Below are positions 1 to 12,225 of a stretch of 64,000 nucleotides of DNA, in pieces. The notes beneath the pieces are model-generated. The model was given only the letters and a program-made list of their open reading frames with translations, did not search any database and was not told the origin of the DNA. The position numbers and the translations under genes were made by a program. Source of the DNA: Gonocerus acuteangulatus. Its lineage: Eukaryota; Arthropoda; Insecta; Hemiptera; Coreidae. The first letter of the stretch is position 1. The number at the start of each line of letters is the position of its first letter. Where the stretch lies: the NCBI GenBank assembly GCA_946811695.1, contig OX328127.1, positions 48,933,774 to 48,997,773 on the forward strand. Reading direction: 5' to 3'.

Positions 1-1069
1 TATGTAAAACTGTTGGATGTTTACCCACAGGCGGCTGAGCTCTGAGGGGAGTCGTGAGGTAGACAACATCTCGTAGCAAGGCTATTACAGTCTCCGAGAC
101 ATTTTTACTGCTCTTAATCACCCTCCCATTTACAATATATCTGATCCACACCAGCGACTTTCGAATATGGACCATAGAAGTTCTGCTTACTTTCCCCTAT
201 TTGTTATAAACAGGATTATGTATAACTAGGTTATGGCATGGATAACGAGTTTCTGGCTACCTTTGCTGCCTTAATTGAAACGCATAATCTAAATGATTTT
301 AACTTAGAAGCTTCTCAGGATTCTTGGCTAATAGATCACTGTGCTCTATGTGGATAAGAAAAAATCGTGGAAAACATTCCACAATGTGCCCAGCAGGAAT
401 AAATTATTTGTCGGCCGCCATAGGTTTATGGAAATTAGAAAATATGAAGATTTCAAATGGAGTTACCTCAAAAATAACTTTCAAAAGGAAAAACGTCCTT
501 CTTATTTACATTTTTAATTAGGTGAAGGAAGCCTAATGGCCTTATACAAGGCTTGCCTAAAGTCGTGTGTTAATCCCCACTGATTCTTCTTAAAAATAAA
601 GGCCATCAGCCTTAAAGAGTGGTAACCTGTAGAAAACCATGCTCAAAAATCAGGGCCAACACATGTTCCTCTTGACATGATATCTATCGAGTTTCGTTGT
701 CAGGACGAAAACCGAATTTCGTTCCTAAAGGCCAAATTTAGTTTATTTTAAGAACATGTCTTTTCCTTTCCTGTTCTCGAAATAGGCGGTCTTGCGTTGC
801 AATGTAAAAACAAATTTATCTATCAGGGACATATAAGTAATTAAAGAAAAACTCAACTTCAGATGGTCTAATTTTCCTGGTATTGTACGGTATTGAAATG
901 CACCTATTCTGTAAGTATATATATATATTTTTTTATTTTAGGAAAGTCACTTTCGGTAACCAGTACGTTGGCTCGATGCAGGTTTAAAGATACATTGGAA
1001 AAATTGCCTGAGTACGACCTCAATAGCTACATTAACTTGGGAATTGCAAATATGAAACCAGGAGCCCTT

Positions 1070-1072
<3 letters not shown>
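1..1072. other. Gene-free stretch
   Basis: No recognisable gene. Open frames are short and resemble no family I know. A 44-codon open stretch at 940-1072 follows a pyrimidine-rich tract ending in AG, as an exon would, but I cannot match it to any protein. Confidence 0.4.

Positions 1073-1137
<65 letters not shown>
1073..1137. repeat. Poly(T) tract of 65 bases
   Basis: An uninterrupted T run, most simply the poly(A) tail of a minus-strand retroposed sequence. No recognisable element body or target duplication was found beside it, so the parent element is unknown. Confidence 0.6.
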
Positions 1138-4100
1138 CATTCAACAATACTACATGGCTCGAAACTAATGGATGTAGTTTTAAACCAGCAAGGGCACCTT
1201 GTTGAAGAATGTTTTAGTCTAGACAGCTCCTGAGGGAAATTTGTTTTTCCGCAGAACGTGAAAATTTCACAATGACCTATATAAAAGAATTCATCACAAA
1301 TTGTCCTCTTCCAAAGAAGGATAGGATGGAAGGAACTTCTTGGTAGTCTATCACCGAAAGCAGCCTCGTCATCAGTGGTTAGGGTTACCAACCTCACACT
1401 CCCTAATAGAACCAGTACTGCTTCCTTCTTCTAATTCCTGACGTCTTCACTTCCAGGAAACGGTTTCTGTCAATTAGAAATGGTGCTCAAGACGGACGAA
1501 GGCAATTAGAGACCAAAATTACAATGGATTTGAAGAAATTAGTCATCAATTTGATGAATGTAGTCAGAACTAGATTTTTCGTTAGCGAACAGCTTGTCTA
1601 GCAGGAAGCTAAGCATTTTGGCGCTTTTCCGTAACCCGTTACTCCAAAGTGGTTTACAAAAAAGAGTGTTTCGTTTCCTCTCTTTTCCTTACCCCACCCT
1701 CATACTCGACCATAGATAAGATAAGGACGTAAGCCCCTTGGCTTTCTCTATGTAACAGATAACGATGTCGGGTCGTCTTTGTACTTCTTTTGCCTGAGTT
1801 AAGGGTGACGGCTGATACTCGTAATGTTCATTTTTTGGCTTACTTACGGAAGATCAGTGTAAGTTGCCATTTTTAACATATAGGTTCTTGTTCAAGCAAA
1901 TGGATCAACGAGGTAAATTCTTAATTTAAAGAAAAAGTATAAAACATTAAAAAAAAATAATACAAAATTTATTAATACACTTTTTGTGCTTACTTAACAT
2001 GTTTTGGAAATTTCCCTGTCCTCATTAATGTAAATAATAATAGAACGTACAATAGTAATAATCGAGTCTTAAAATTACTTAAAAACGGTATTAACAATGC
2101 CGTCCCACGATAGTAAGGCATCCGCGTGTACAAGGGGCTCCGTGCATTCCAACAGATTCCTTTTGTTCAGCGGAATATATAATTTGAATATGTTTTCAAT
2201 TTATCCATTATGTTTTTTCAAAAAATCTGACTGCGCCACCTCAGCGCCAAACCATAACCTCTTATCCCTGGTCTCATTTGGACTGCTTCGAATAAGTTTA
2301 CATAATATTTCATAAAAACGTTTAAGATCCATTCTCCTAAAATCTTAAAGTGAAATTTAGGCGCTTTTGTGTACTGAAAACGTTTAGGAAATTACTGACC
2401 CGGCCTCTTCAATAACTGCTGAGAAAGCCCTATTACCAACAGGCAAAAATTCGTTCTCATTTGAAGTATCTTGATGTATCAGAAAATTCATTTTACAGCT
2501 AAATTAACTCAAAAACAACAATACCCTGAGTAAAACAAACGTAAAGAACTTTTCAAATCAAAGATACCAATCCTTTCAAAGTTTTAAGCATTGATTTCTC
2601 CTTAGATCGTCACTTAGAAAATGTCTTTAGAACCATTTTTGTAGAAACGTTAGTAACCATTCCAATGGCCACTGTCCAGATAACACGATTTCCCAATCAT
2701 TTTCGAGATATTTAAGAAAATATACCTAAATGTCAAAAATTGTAGGGTTTTCCTCTGTGAGTGTGTGCGCTAAACGTTTTAATAATAATAATTTAATTTT
2801 AATACTCGAATCTACAAAATTAAATAAATCAAAACAATCCATTTAAATGAGATCCCTATATTAAGGTATATTTGGTCATTATTGAAATGATTTTTTCCCA
2901 AACGTTTTGACAATAATATGACTTATAGTGGATTTAAGTTTTTGTGGATTACCTAGACTCTAGTATTATTTATGAAATTGGTAACAAATGCCATTTTGTA
3001 TAAGTAGTCTTAATTTTTTTTATAATGTTACTAAAATGTTGATGAAACCTAATGACTTCTAAAAATTTCGCTTTGTAATTAACTTTATGTCAGTTGAAGG
3101 CTGCTCGGAAATCACTGATGTTCCTTTATGTGAGTTTCAGAGAATTTAATTCATGAATAAATTTTATTCTACATTTACAAGAGGAAAATATTTCTCCAAG
3201 GCGAACTGGAGTGTTTACTTAAAACACACCTGAAAAAACATCCACCCGCTTCAAGAGGGAGCCATATTAAGGAAATGGGTTTTAAAGGATACTAAAGAGC
3301 TTCTCCTTAGTTCTGTTATTGTTGAATTTGGTTTTCAACTCCGTGGCAATTTTCCGAGTAGAGCAGGCCGCAATTGTAGGCCCGAGTATTTTCTTAGTCA
3401 ATACAGGGAGGAGACTTCCAATTGCCTTGGGTTCATGAATTTTAATATCCTCCTCTACCGTGAAGAGATTTAAAGTAATTACGGCTCTTATTATGCTATC
3501 TATATAGTATGTTAGTTTGTGAAATTCATTGCAAACTCATCGTCGTACACTGAGACACAAATACGACCCCAATAAATCACATAACATTTTCGCGTGGCTT
3601 CCTCTTGTCAAAAGAAGATACATCAAAATTTTCAAGACTATAGTCCAATGCCACTACTACTGGAACATAGTATTTTAAAGAAAATTAGTATTTTAAGAAA
3701 AGTCGATAATACTAGTTTTCCTAACTAATTTTCGGTTTTGGTATTTAGAAATGATGGATTCAGTTGAAATATTTTCAAGATGTTTAAAATTCATAAAATT
3801 CATGTTTAAAAGTTTTTGTTAGGTACTTTATAAGTTAAGGAAGTATTAGAAGAAAACAATTGAATTAATATACATGATATGTTTATTGATATTCTCATAT
3901 TTTCTTAAATATCTCGAAAAGGACTCGGAAATAGTTGAACGTATTCAACGGAAATCGTTGAGTATTCGAAAGCTTATTAAATTGTCTACCCAAACGGTAA
4001 CTAGGTAATTTTTGACAGGGAAAAAACTGAATAAAACATCGAAATTGTTGGTTCATTGCTTTTACCGGTTTTTTGTGCTTGTTTTTTTTTTTTAATTGAT

Positions 4101-4590
4101 TTTAGCAGTAAAATTTATCTTCCAGAAAAACGTAAAATGACATAAGAACGTTACATACACGCTTTTCAATTTTGGATTTCATAAAGGCCTAATTATATTA
4201 GGACAGTTAGGCAAATAGTAGAAGCAAATTTTTGCTCAGACCATTATACCGCAAGTAGTTTTTGAAACTTATTATCTGTTTTTGATTAGTTTTTGGCTAT
4301 TAAATGTTTTATCGAGTATCACTGACCTGCGGCAGGCTGTTCATAGGAATGAATCTTGGGTATTAAATCACTAAAACCTCAGATTACATAGAATTGGTTT
4401 AATAAATGCTGATATCGGACATCCTCCACAATCATCCAATCACTCTCCCTAAGCGCAACTAAATCAAATGGTGGAATGTAGGCTAGGCAGACCTACAACA
4501 TGAAACAAAGAAGTTTGAATGTTTGACTGTACAATTTCAGTGTCTTCGCTTATCTCAATTCCAGACATGCAGTAAGAAAGATAAGAAAGA
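1138..4590. other. Gene-free AT-rich stretch with old repeat
   Basis: No coding sequence recognised. About 3680-4140 resembles the interior of the 37.3-38.6 kb repeat: shared phrases on either side of a block meaning 'aaatatctcgaWaaSg', a GTTAAGGAAGTAT box, and a closing 'cagtaaaatt'. It is therefore an old partial copy of that dispersed family. The rest shows nothing I can name. Confidence 0.4.
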
Positions 4591-4656
4591 TCATTTCAGG
4601 GCCTCAATGGGCCCTGAAATGAGAATCTAATGCGTAGACCACTAGACCATGGGAGA
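4591..4656 (-). repeat. tRNA-Glu-like half with 13-bp hairpin (SINE head fragment?)
   Basis: Read on the minus strand, it starts with a tRNA-Glu-like acceptor and D arm containing an A-box (TGGTCTAGTGG). It then runs into a perfect hairpin: 13-bp arms at 4591-4603 and 4610-4622 with a 6-nt loop. No B box or T arm follows, so this is not a working tRNA. It is probably a fragment of a tRNA-derived retroposon. Confidence 0.45.
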
Positions 4657-5159
4657 CTCGCTTATCTCTGTAGGGCTAATTTTAAAAGCCGACGGTTTTG
4701 TAATGGCCAAATAGTTACATTATACTAGTTCGGACAAGTTCTTAAGAACAATGTAATGTTTAACTAGCCCCAAATGAGCAAGGGTTTTAGCAATAGTGTC
4801 TGACATGGTTAATATTATCACCAAAAATGTTTTCGAAATCTTTTGGCAAGAACTCAATCGGAAACGTTTTAGGGCTAGGTCATCTAATCGACTAACTTTA
4901 CTCGCACATTATAGCTGGTTATATTACATCCATATCATATCACATTATAGCACATCGCAGCTTAATAGCTGGTTGTCTGCAATAAGTTCTGAATATACAT
5001 ATAGTTCAAATTAAATTTTCTCTTGCGGATTTTAAATTTTCTCAGGGCATATTTTGATCACTTACATAGATGCACACATTTTTTATATAGAGAAATCGTT
5101 AAATTGATTTTTTCTTCTACATTTCAGGAAATTTCTTCAGAGCATTCATTCTTTGGATA
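4657..5159. other. Gene-free stretch
   Basis: AT-rich sequence. Nothing recognised. Confidence 0.4.
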
Positions 5160-5700
5160 TTCCCGCAAGACGAACTTATTGATACGCCTAGGCTAAGGTC
5201 TTGATCAAATCTACTCTGATTACGTACAGACAGATATACCCGCAAGTTGAACAGATTGACACTCCTAGATGAGCTCTAGATCAAATCTACTCTGATTACG
5301 TACAGACTGATATACCTACATGACGTACTGATACAACTAGATGAGGTCCTGATCTACGCTACTCTGATTACGAATAGAATGATCTACCTGCATTATCCAC
5401 CGATCGATTCGCAGGGATGAAGATTTGATCTACTCTACTCTGATTACGTACATATTGATCTACCTACATGAAGTAATGATCAATTCAAAACCTAGATTAG
5501 GACTTGATTGAGTCTAATCTTGTTACGTACAGATTGACCAACCCACATTACGTACTTATTAATACTGAGGACTTACTGATGCAGTCCCTGTTGACATGTA
5601 GTACTAATTGATCTACCAAAATGAGGTCCCGATCGGTTCATACAGATTGTTTTACCTAGATGACGCATTTCCTTCTGGCCCAGAAGTCCCCGGAGGAAAT
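5160..5700 (+). repeat. Degenerate minisatellite, period about 72-79 bp
   Basis: The phrase 'tctgattacg' recurs at about 5215, 5291, 5363 and 5439, with a decayed copy near 5518. Each is followed by a variant of 'tacagattgatctacctacatga'-type sequence (written here only as a type). Spacing is 72-79 bp and units are diverged, so this is an old tandem array. Confidence 0.7.
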
Positions 5701-5710
5701 GGGCATTAAT
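5573..5710 (+). repeat. Duplicated segment A, copy 1 (138 bp)
   Basis: Identical, base for base by eye, to 5922-6059. It forms the right end of the minisatellite array. Confidence 0.85.
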
Positions 5711-5722
5711 TTTTACTTAATA

Positions 5723-5921
5723 CGGCTTTTTTTTTTTACTTTTTAAGGACCGCCAAGATGATAGACAAAATCTAAATAGAACATACAGAACTGAATTGCT
5801 CATTTGTTAATTTTATTTTATTCATTTATTTTTTTAGATTTTTATATATCATTTTATTATTATTTTTGTTTTTATTATTTTTCTTTAAATTTTATATGAT
5901 CTATTTTTATTATTATTTTTT
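5723..5921 (+). repeat. Duplicated segment B, copy 1 (199 bp)
   Basis: Begins CGGC plus 11 T and ends in an AT-rich tract. It appears identical to 6692-6890 and abuts segment A copy 2. Confidence 0.85.
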
Positions 5922-6059
5922 TTACTGATGCAGTCCCTGTTGACATGTAGTACTAATTGATCTACCAAAATGAGGTCCCGATCGGTTCATACAGATTGTT
6001 TTACCTAGATGACGCATTTCCTTCTGGCCCAGAAGTCCCCGGAGGAAATGGGCATTAAT
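5922..6059 (+). repeat. Duplicated segment A, copy 2 (138 bp)
   Basis: Exact second copy of 5573-5710, directly joined to the end of segment B copy 1. The order A-B-A-unique-B shows interleaved duplication. Confidence 0.85.
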
Positions 6060-6691
6060 ATAGTGTTAATATTCACCTGCCATGGAGCTGCTTGTTGAAA
6101 GGGTAATTGATTCCGAAGGTATTCCCTGATTTATGTATATCCTTATTATTTATTGAGGCTGCTCCCTGTCAAAACCCCATCTCCCTCCCTAGCTCCAAGG
6201 CTTGCTACATCCCACAGGTAGCCATACCCTCCGGCTAATAGCTTTCAGTCAACCTCCATCTCGAAGTCCTCTTAGAATTATTAATGAATATCAGTCCCCT
6301 ATAGTTTTCAGACGCTATTAATAATTCTCTTAACAAGATCATTGTTAAACAGTTGAATAATAGCATTATGCAAATCCACAGAATTTGACTATGGAATGCT
6401 CAATGTCAAACTCAATATCATCAGAGCAAATGTTGGTTGCACCGTACCTTGTGTAAAAATATATTAAATTATCTATCCTCGAGTATGAACTGTTCAAAAT
6501 AAGCTCTTTCCGAAGTTTACGGACACCAAACACTGAATTAGGACCCTCCACCAATTCGTAACTCATGCAATGTGCTGCTCACTGTGAAGCACATCTTGAC
6601 TAATTGCAGTTCTTATGAGCACATGAAAGAGCAACACCAACTATCAGATTCCTTATATCAAATTCTAGGCGATCATACCAACCAAGTGGAG
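6060..6691. other. Unique sequence between duplicates
   Basis: No gene recognised. A 66-codon minus-strand open frame (6366-6566) has no recognisable similarity. Confidence 0.4.
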
Positions 6692-6890
6692 CGGCTTTTT
6701 TTTTTTACTTTTTAAGGACCGCCAAGATGATAGACAAAATCTAAATAGAACATACAGAACTGAATTGCTCATTTGTTAATTTTATTTTATTCATTTATTT
6801 TTTTAGATTTTTATATATCATTTTATTATTATTTTTGTTTTTATTATTTTTCTTTAAATTTTATATGATCTATTTTTATTATTATTTTTT
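6692..6890 (+). repeat. Duplicated segment B, copy 2 (199 bp)
   Basis: Offset exactly 969 bp from copy 1 and identical by eye, including the 11-T run. Confidence 0.85.
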
Positions 6891-7326
6891 AACAAGCAAT
6901 TAAGCATGTCTCTTTTGTCGTTTGAACTAAATTTGGGCAAATAAAACAATTATTAATAACAATTTGATCACAATTTAAATAGGCAAGTCCTTATTACAGA
7001 ATTATAAAGACTATTTGACTTGGGCTAAATTAGATCAAGTTAAGAGATCGAAGTTACAGTATGCTCATATATACAAATAATTACCTACTTCGATAGACGT
7101 TTTTAGGACAAAGCGTAATGGTTTTACCGGCGTCCACAATTAAAATTAAATGTCTGGGCTCAAACACCTGGTTCATTATCTAATAAAAGCAAATAAGTAC
7201 ATTAATCGATATCTTAAATTACCTTTAATAAATTAATCCTTTTATAAATATTAGATAATTAAGAAAAAAAATAATTTAAAAAAAAGCACTAATGCAGAGT
7301 ACAGGTAAGCAATAAATTTTGCAATA

Positions 7327-7357
<31 letters not shown>
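6891..7357. other. AT-rich stretch ending in (AT)n
   Basis: No gene recognised. An AT dinucleotide run at about 7335-7357 precedes the PLE relic. Confidence 0.4.
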
Positions 7358-7358
<1 letters not shown>

Positions 7359-7805
7359 ACTACAAAACAGACAAACAAGGCATTTCTCCTATTTACGCTA
7401 ATGTTTTTCAAAAACTCTCCCCCTTGTGAATCCTTCCATTAACACCTTTTTCTCCTTTTCAGTCATAAAATGTCATAAAAGGCTTTTGATCCCTACAGAC
7501 CTCCTCCCACCACCTGGTTTGTTTTCAGTAGCATATACCCTAGTAGATCCCAGTTTTCTTAGACTCTTCCACAATGGTTACTTAAGTGTTACCTTTGGTC
7601 CTCCCGGCATTTTCATTGGTATGTAGTATCTTATTTCTTTGTTATAATTAATTAATATTAATATTAGCACCTATTTACTTATATACACTTTAATAAAATA
7701 GTTATTTTTTCTTCTTTTTTTTTTTTTTTTTGTTATGTTTCTATTGAATTCCTAAAACTAATTTCTAAATATACACTAATGTTCACTTTTCCCGTTTATT
7801 AATAC

Positions 7806-8217
7806 TGTTAAGTGTTTAAGTTTGGTAATTAATATAAACACTTAAACTATTAAACGAAATAGAACTTTATTAAAAAAAAACTGATTGAAGATTCTGATCG
7901 GATGTAAATATGAGGTTCAAACGGTGCGCTGCGATATATCCGGTTCCTGGAGCTAGTATTCAGGTCTAGTGCTCCTTCACCGACACAGTTTATAGGAAAC
8001 TTGATTAAAAGGTTGGTACTCACCAAAGTCCAGCCTTGACCGAGTACTACCGTGGACTAGGCTTGAGTTTCGAGTTTGAGCAAATTCAGACTAGGGATCT
8101 AGTTTTGAACGAGATTGCACTGAAACATTTTTTAGGCTAACCCTTCTTAGAGCAAGGTTCAACTAAACTCTTTTTTTTATATCACATGTGTTCTTGGGTT
8201 ATCTGATAACCGCTACA
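7806..8217 (-). repeat. 3' LTR (412 bp) of the gypsy element
   Basis: Matches 12245-12655 except for about four substitutions and one A more in an A run. Read on the minus strand it begins TGTAGCGG and ends TTAACA. This is the 3' LTR because the coding strand is minus. Confidence 0.92.
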
Positions 8218-8231
8218 GGATTCCCCTCCTA
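8218..8231 (-). other. Polypurine tract
   Basis: Minus-strand AGGAGGGGAATCC directly abuts the 3' LTR, the expected place for the plus-strand primer. It follows the integrase stop codon at once. Confidence 0.75.
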
Positions 8232-9675
8232 GATGACGGAGTCAGAGAAGCATACTCGTTTCACTGTTCTCCCGGAACGGGTCCGGTAGGGCTCTTGAGG
8301 TGGCGGTGGTGGTCGACCCACAGCTGGTTTCTTGATACATGAGTGAGACTGCGTTTTTGGAAGAACTGGTGTGGTGTCCTGAGTCAGTTCGAATGGAAGG
8401 AACGCTGGCTTAAGCCGGTCTATCGATATGGTGGCTTCGCGGCCTGGGAGTTGCACTAAGAAGAATTTTTCTTGTCGCTGAAGAACTCTGTGTGGTCCGG
8501 AGTAAGGTGGTGTCAGCGGACGTCGGACACAGTCTTCTTTGATGAACACATGCGAGCACTTCTGTAACTCCTGGTGTACATAGGTCTTCATAGTGCTCTC
8601 CTTATACTCGGCTGGTCGAAGGGTGCGTAGATGTTCCTTCAGCTCCTGCAGGAGTATGTGCGGATCATCCGTGGTTGTGTGTTGCTCTAAGAATTCGCCT
8701 GGCAATCTTATGGGACAACCGTAGACTGCTTCAGCTATGCTCGATGAGGTATCATCTCGCAGGCTGGCTCTGAGTCCGAGGAGTACGGTTGGTAATATGC
8801 GGGTCCAGTTGTTGCTATCTAGGTGCGCTGTAATGGCGGCTTTGAGTGTCCTGTGCCACCGTTCTATGCATCCGTTAGCTTGGGGATGATAAGCAGTTGT
8901 GCGACCTTTCTCGATTCCCAGAAGCGAAGTCAGCTGATGAAAAAGCTGGGATTCATATTGCCGGCCCTGGTCGGTGGTTATTCTTAAGGGAACGCCGAAT
9001 CGGCAGATCCAGCCAGTGTAGAATGCGTTAGAGAAGGTTTCGGCTGTGATGTCGCGTAATGGTATTGCCTCTGTCCATCTGGTCTGGCGGTCTATCATTG
9101 TGAGACAATAACGGTGGCCATCGGAAGGTGGTAGTGGGCCAATTATGTCTAAGTGGACATGCTGAAAGCGGGTGGCAGCTGGGAATGTTCCAGGAGGTGC
9201 ATGGGTATGCCGGTGTATCTTACTCTTCTGGCAAGGTATACAGCACCTGGCCCAATCAGCTACGTCCTTATTAATGTTTGGCCAAAAATATCGCTCCGCT
9301 ACCATTTTCCGTGTTGTCCGGACGCCAGGATGACTTAAGTTGTGCACCTTGATGAAAGCACTATGCCTGAAGTTCTTCGGGAGATATGGCCTTGCCTTGC
9401 CTGTTGACATCTCACAGAGAAGGGTCTTGTCGGTACCAGGAATTTCGATGGCTCTAAAGTTCAGGTTAGTTTGTTCCTGGAGTCGGCTGATCTCTTGGTC
9501 TTCTTGTTGGGCTAAGGACAGGGCGACAAAATCGTCTGGAGTCTGGATTTCCGCAATCCTCGATAGGGAGTCGGCAACGATGTTTTCCTTGCCTGGACTG
9601 TAGATGATTGTAGTGGTGAATTGGCTTATGTAAGTTAGCCAACGGATGCGGAGAGGTGAAGTAGATTCAGGTTTT
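8229..9675 (-). pseudogene. Integrase part of pol (frameshifted from RT)
   Basis: Integrates the element's cDNA into the host genome. The frame is open from about 9675 to the stop at 8229; the Met at 9410 is internal, since the frame continues upstream through the pol linker. An HHCC zinc-binding region is seen (H-x3-H in HNLSH; C-x2-C in CIPC). The catalytic triad is complete: D in VHLDIIG, D in TTDQG, and E in ANGCIERW. A C-terminal chromodomain-free tail follows, with a proline-rich stretch. A one-frame shift relative to the RT/RNase H frame lies near 9675, just after the RNase H HRPLAHAF motif, so this copy cannot make a full Pol polyprotein without frame change. Confidence 0.88.
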
Positions 9676-11137
9676 GAGTGAAAGCATGGGCTAATGGGCG
9701 ATGATCTGTGATGATTGAGAAAACTCGGCCTTCCAGTTGAGGTTGAAGGTGTTTGATTGCCTTGTAAATAGCCAGAAGCTCCCTGTCGTATACAGAGTAA
9801 TTCTTCTGCGCTTTATTGAGGGCTAAAGAGAAAAAGCTTAGAGGATACCATTGGTTATCTTGTTTTTGTTGTAAGACAGCGCCTAGACCGACGTCAGATG
9901 CGTCGCATGCCAGCGAGATCTCTGTGTCTGGATTCGGATGGACGAGCTCAGCTGCTTCGGCAAGGTTCTTCTTGGTGTTTTCGAAAGCCTTGAGCGTTTT
10001 ATCGTTCCAATTAATGGGAGTTCTATCATTTTTCTTAACCTGATGGAGGAGTCCATTGAGAGGTTGTTGGATTGATGCTGCGTGGCGAAGACAAGGTCGA
10101 TAGAAATTCACCATACCCATAAAGCGCCGAAGTTCTCGAACGTCCTTGGGAAGTGGGAATTCTAGTACAGCTTTAACTTTGTCTTCCAGAGGTGTGATGC
10201 CAGATGGTGTTAGATGGAATCCAAGGAAATCGAGCTCTGGTACACCGAAGACGCATTTTGATGGGTTCTCAGCTATGCCGTTCATGTCGAGACGACGAAG
10301 TACTTCTCTGATGTCAGCTTCATGTTGTTCCTCGTTGTCCGAAGCGATTAAGAAGTCGTCAAGAAACTTGAAGAGAAAGGGTAGGTCTCGGAATTGGTTG
10401 TCGACGAAACGCTGGAAGCTTTGACCTGCGTTCTTCAGTCCAAAACTCATCCTGTTATATTCAATAAGACCAAATGGGGTAATAATGGCAGTTTTCTCTC
10501 GATCTTCCACTGCTATCGGTATATGATAGTAAGCCTTGCGGAGATCTATTTTGGAGAAGATCTTCTTGCCATGTATCTCCATTGTGAAGTCTCGAAGATT
10601 GGGTATTCCATATCGATCGGGAATAGTGATGGCGTTAAGAGCTCGATAATCTCCACATAATCGGAGAGTACCATCTTTTTTCTTCACTACGTGGAGTGGA
10701 CTGGACCATGGACTTTTGGAAGGTTGGCATATTCCGCTGTTGATGAGGTCCTGGATCTCCTTTTTGACTTCCTGGTAAATTCCTGGAGGCCAACGGCGGC
10801 ATTTAGCCGTGACAGGTCGTCCTTTGGTCTCTATATGATGCTCCACTGTTGAATTGGATGGTCCACGGATGGGAGTGATCTTAGTGACTGTAGGAAATTC
10901 ACCTAGAATGCGGGCGAATCGATTATCGGCTGGAAAGATGGAGAAAGTTGGTATTTCTGCTGAGGATATGGTACCTACAATGCTGCGTCCAGAGTGCTGG
11001 TCGATCAGTCTTCTGTTCCTTAGGTCCACAGTAAGCTGATGCCAGTAGAGAAAATCCGCACCTAATATAGCCTTGGCGACGTCAGCTAAGACAAAGGTCC
11101 ACCTGAGAGGTTTTTTGAGTCCTAAGTCGACCGTAGG
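9635..11137 (-). pseudogene. Reverse transcriptase/RNase H part of pol
   Basis: Copies element RNA to DNA. It is open from just after the TGA at 11138 to the stop at 9635; no Met start is expected because this is the middle of a polyprotein. RT motifs are visible in order: CGDYRALN, KIDLRKAYYHIP, MSFGLKNAGQSFQ, and the active site FLDDFLIAS (F in place of the usual Y). The RNase H domain follows, with CDASDVGLG, YDRELLAI and TDHRPLAHAF. The last dozen or so codons before the stop are out of frame; true pol sequence continues in another frame into integrase. It shares the protease frame, broken only by one TGA. Confidence 0.9.
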
Positions 11138-11386
11138 TCACCGTAGGTCGCCGTAGGTCGCAATCGGAGAGTTGTTGGCTGCTATTAAGGTGAAATCAGA
11201 TGGAGTCTTGCGCCGTCCTTTGGGTACAGGGAGAAGAGATATGCATGCTCCTGTGTCAATGAGGAAGGGCTGGCCAGTAGTTCTGTCCGACAGAAATAGG
11301 CGGCGGTGCTGCTGGGTTGTGAAAGTTTCCGCCGCAACTTTCACAATTCCGGGTTTAAAGCTGGCTCTTCGGATTTCCAGTTGCAA
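11138..11386 (-). pseudogene. Retropepsin (protease) part of pol, ends at TGA
   Basis: An aspartic protease that would cleave Gag-Pol. The active-site motif DTGA lies in FLIDTGACISLLP, followed by an IAANNSPIATYG flap-like segment as in arthropod CsRn1-like elements. It overlaps the gag end in a different frame, implying frameshift expression. The frame ends at TGA within a 10-bp tandem repeat (three units of CGACCTACGG type, 11131-11160). The same frame is open again after it into RT, so the TGA is a single lesion, or was created with the repeat. Confidence 0.82.
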
Positions 11387-12204
11387 GGTTGTGTGCAGCG
11401 TCGGGCATTCTCGCGGAATCTCTGGTGGTAATAGCAGGTATCACGCGACTGGGATCGAGGGAGATTGTCTTGATTCCGGCTTCTGCTGGAGCTTCTTTCG
11501 CGGTTCTTCATCTTCAGAAATCGCAGGATCTCGTCGACGTCGCGGCGAAGAGCTCGGAAATCTTCGGAAGGGTGTTCGCGTCTGTTCGTGGCTGATGTAG
11601 TAGTTGCGGAAGACACGATCGCGCGAGGTTCTGAAGTGTCTCGGATAGTGTACGTTTCAGCTGACGGAGATACCTCCAAGATCTTGTCGGCTACTTCTGC
11701 CAGTTTTTGGATATCAGTGTGGCCAGTAGAAATGAGGATGGGACGAATATGTGAAGGTAAATTCTTCATCCACAGGGTGCTAATAAATTCGTTTGATACA
11801 TCGGAGCCAGCTAATTGTTGCATTTTTCTGAGGAGCTGTGGAGGAGTCTGGTCTCCGAGTGGCATTTCTTCCAACAGCTTGCGAATTCTAAGCGTTTCGG
11901 ATTCTCCGAATGTGTTGATCAGCCTAGCTTTAAGGTCCTCGTATGGTTGCTCAGTCGGTTGGATGACGATATCTGAGACTTGGCTAAGAACATCCAGATC
12001 GAGATTCGGTATGACGAGCTGGAATTTGATTAGTCTCGAAGTTACTCGGGATGTCGCAAATACAGCCTCGACCGTCGCGAACCATAAAGTCGGGTTCTGT
12101 TTCCAGAATGTCGGTAGTCTTGAACTCGGCCCTTGGTATAAGCTAACCTCAGGTTGGGTTTTATCGAGATCTGTATCGGAAGCAGACGAGTTTTTGTTGG
12201 ACAT
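11341..12204 (-). CDS. Gag of the gypsy element
   Basis: A structural nucleocapsid precursor. The ATG at 12204-12202 is preferred: the frame also runs upstream but without ATG and into the primer site. The protein is about 287 residues with a capsid-like core: a P-FW--NP-LWF motif at the N-terminus, LLEEMPLGDQTP--LLRKMQ, and LP--IRPIL--TG-----LAEVADKI. It ends in a CHCC knuckle (C-x2-H-x9-C-x3-C: CYYH...C...C). This is the arrangement known from CsRn1-like Ty3/gypsy elements. The reading frame is intact. It is followed by overlapping protease in another frame. Confidence 0.88.
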   Translation of the reverse strand: MSNKNSSASDTDLDKTQPEVSLYQGPSSRLPTFWKQNPTLWFATVEAVFATSRVTSRLIKFQLVIPNLDLDVLSQVSDIVIQPTEQPYEDLKARLINTFGESETLRIRKLLEEMPLGDQTPPQLLRKMQQLAGSDVSNEFISTLWMKNLPSHIRPILISTGHTDIQKLAEVADKILEVSPSAETYTIRDTSEPRAIVSSATTTSATNRREHPSEDFRALRRDVDEILRFLKMKNRERSSSRSRNQDNLPRSQSRDTCYYHQRFRENARRCTQPCNWKSEEPALNPEL

Positions 12205-12225
12205 GATGAACGGCGAGAAGGGGTT

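Noticed and set aside
893..1168. 91-codon plus-strand frame ending in a long Phe run
   Set aside because: The second half is translation of the poly(T) tract; the first 44 codons match no family I know.
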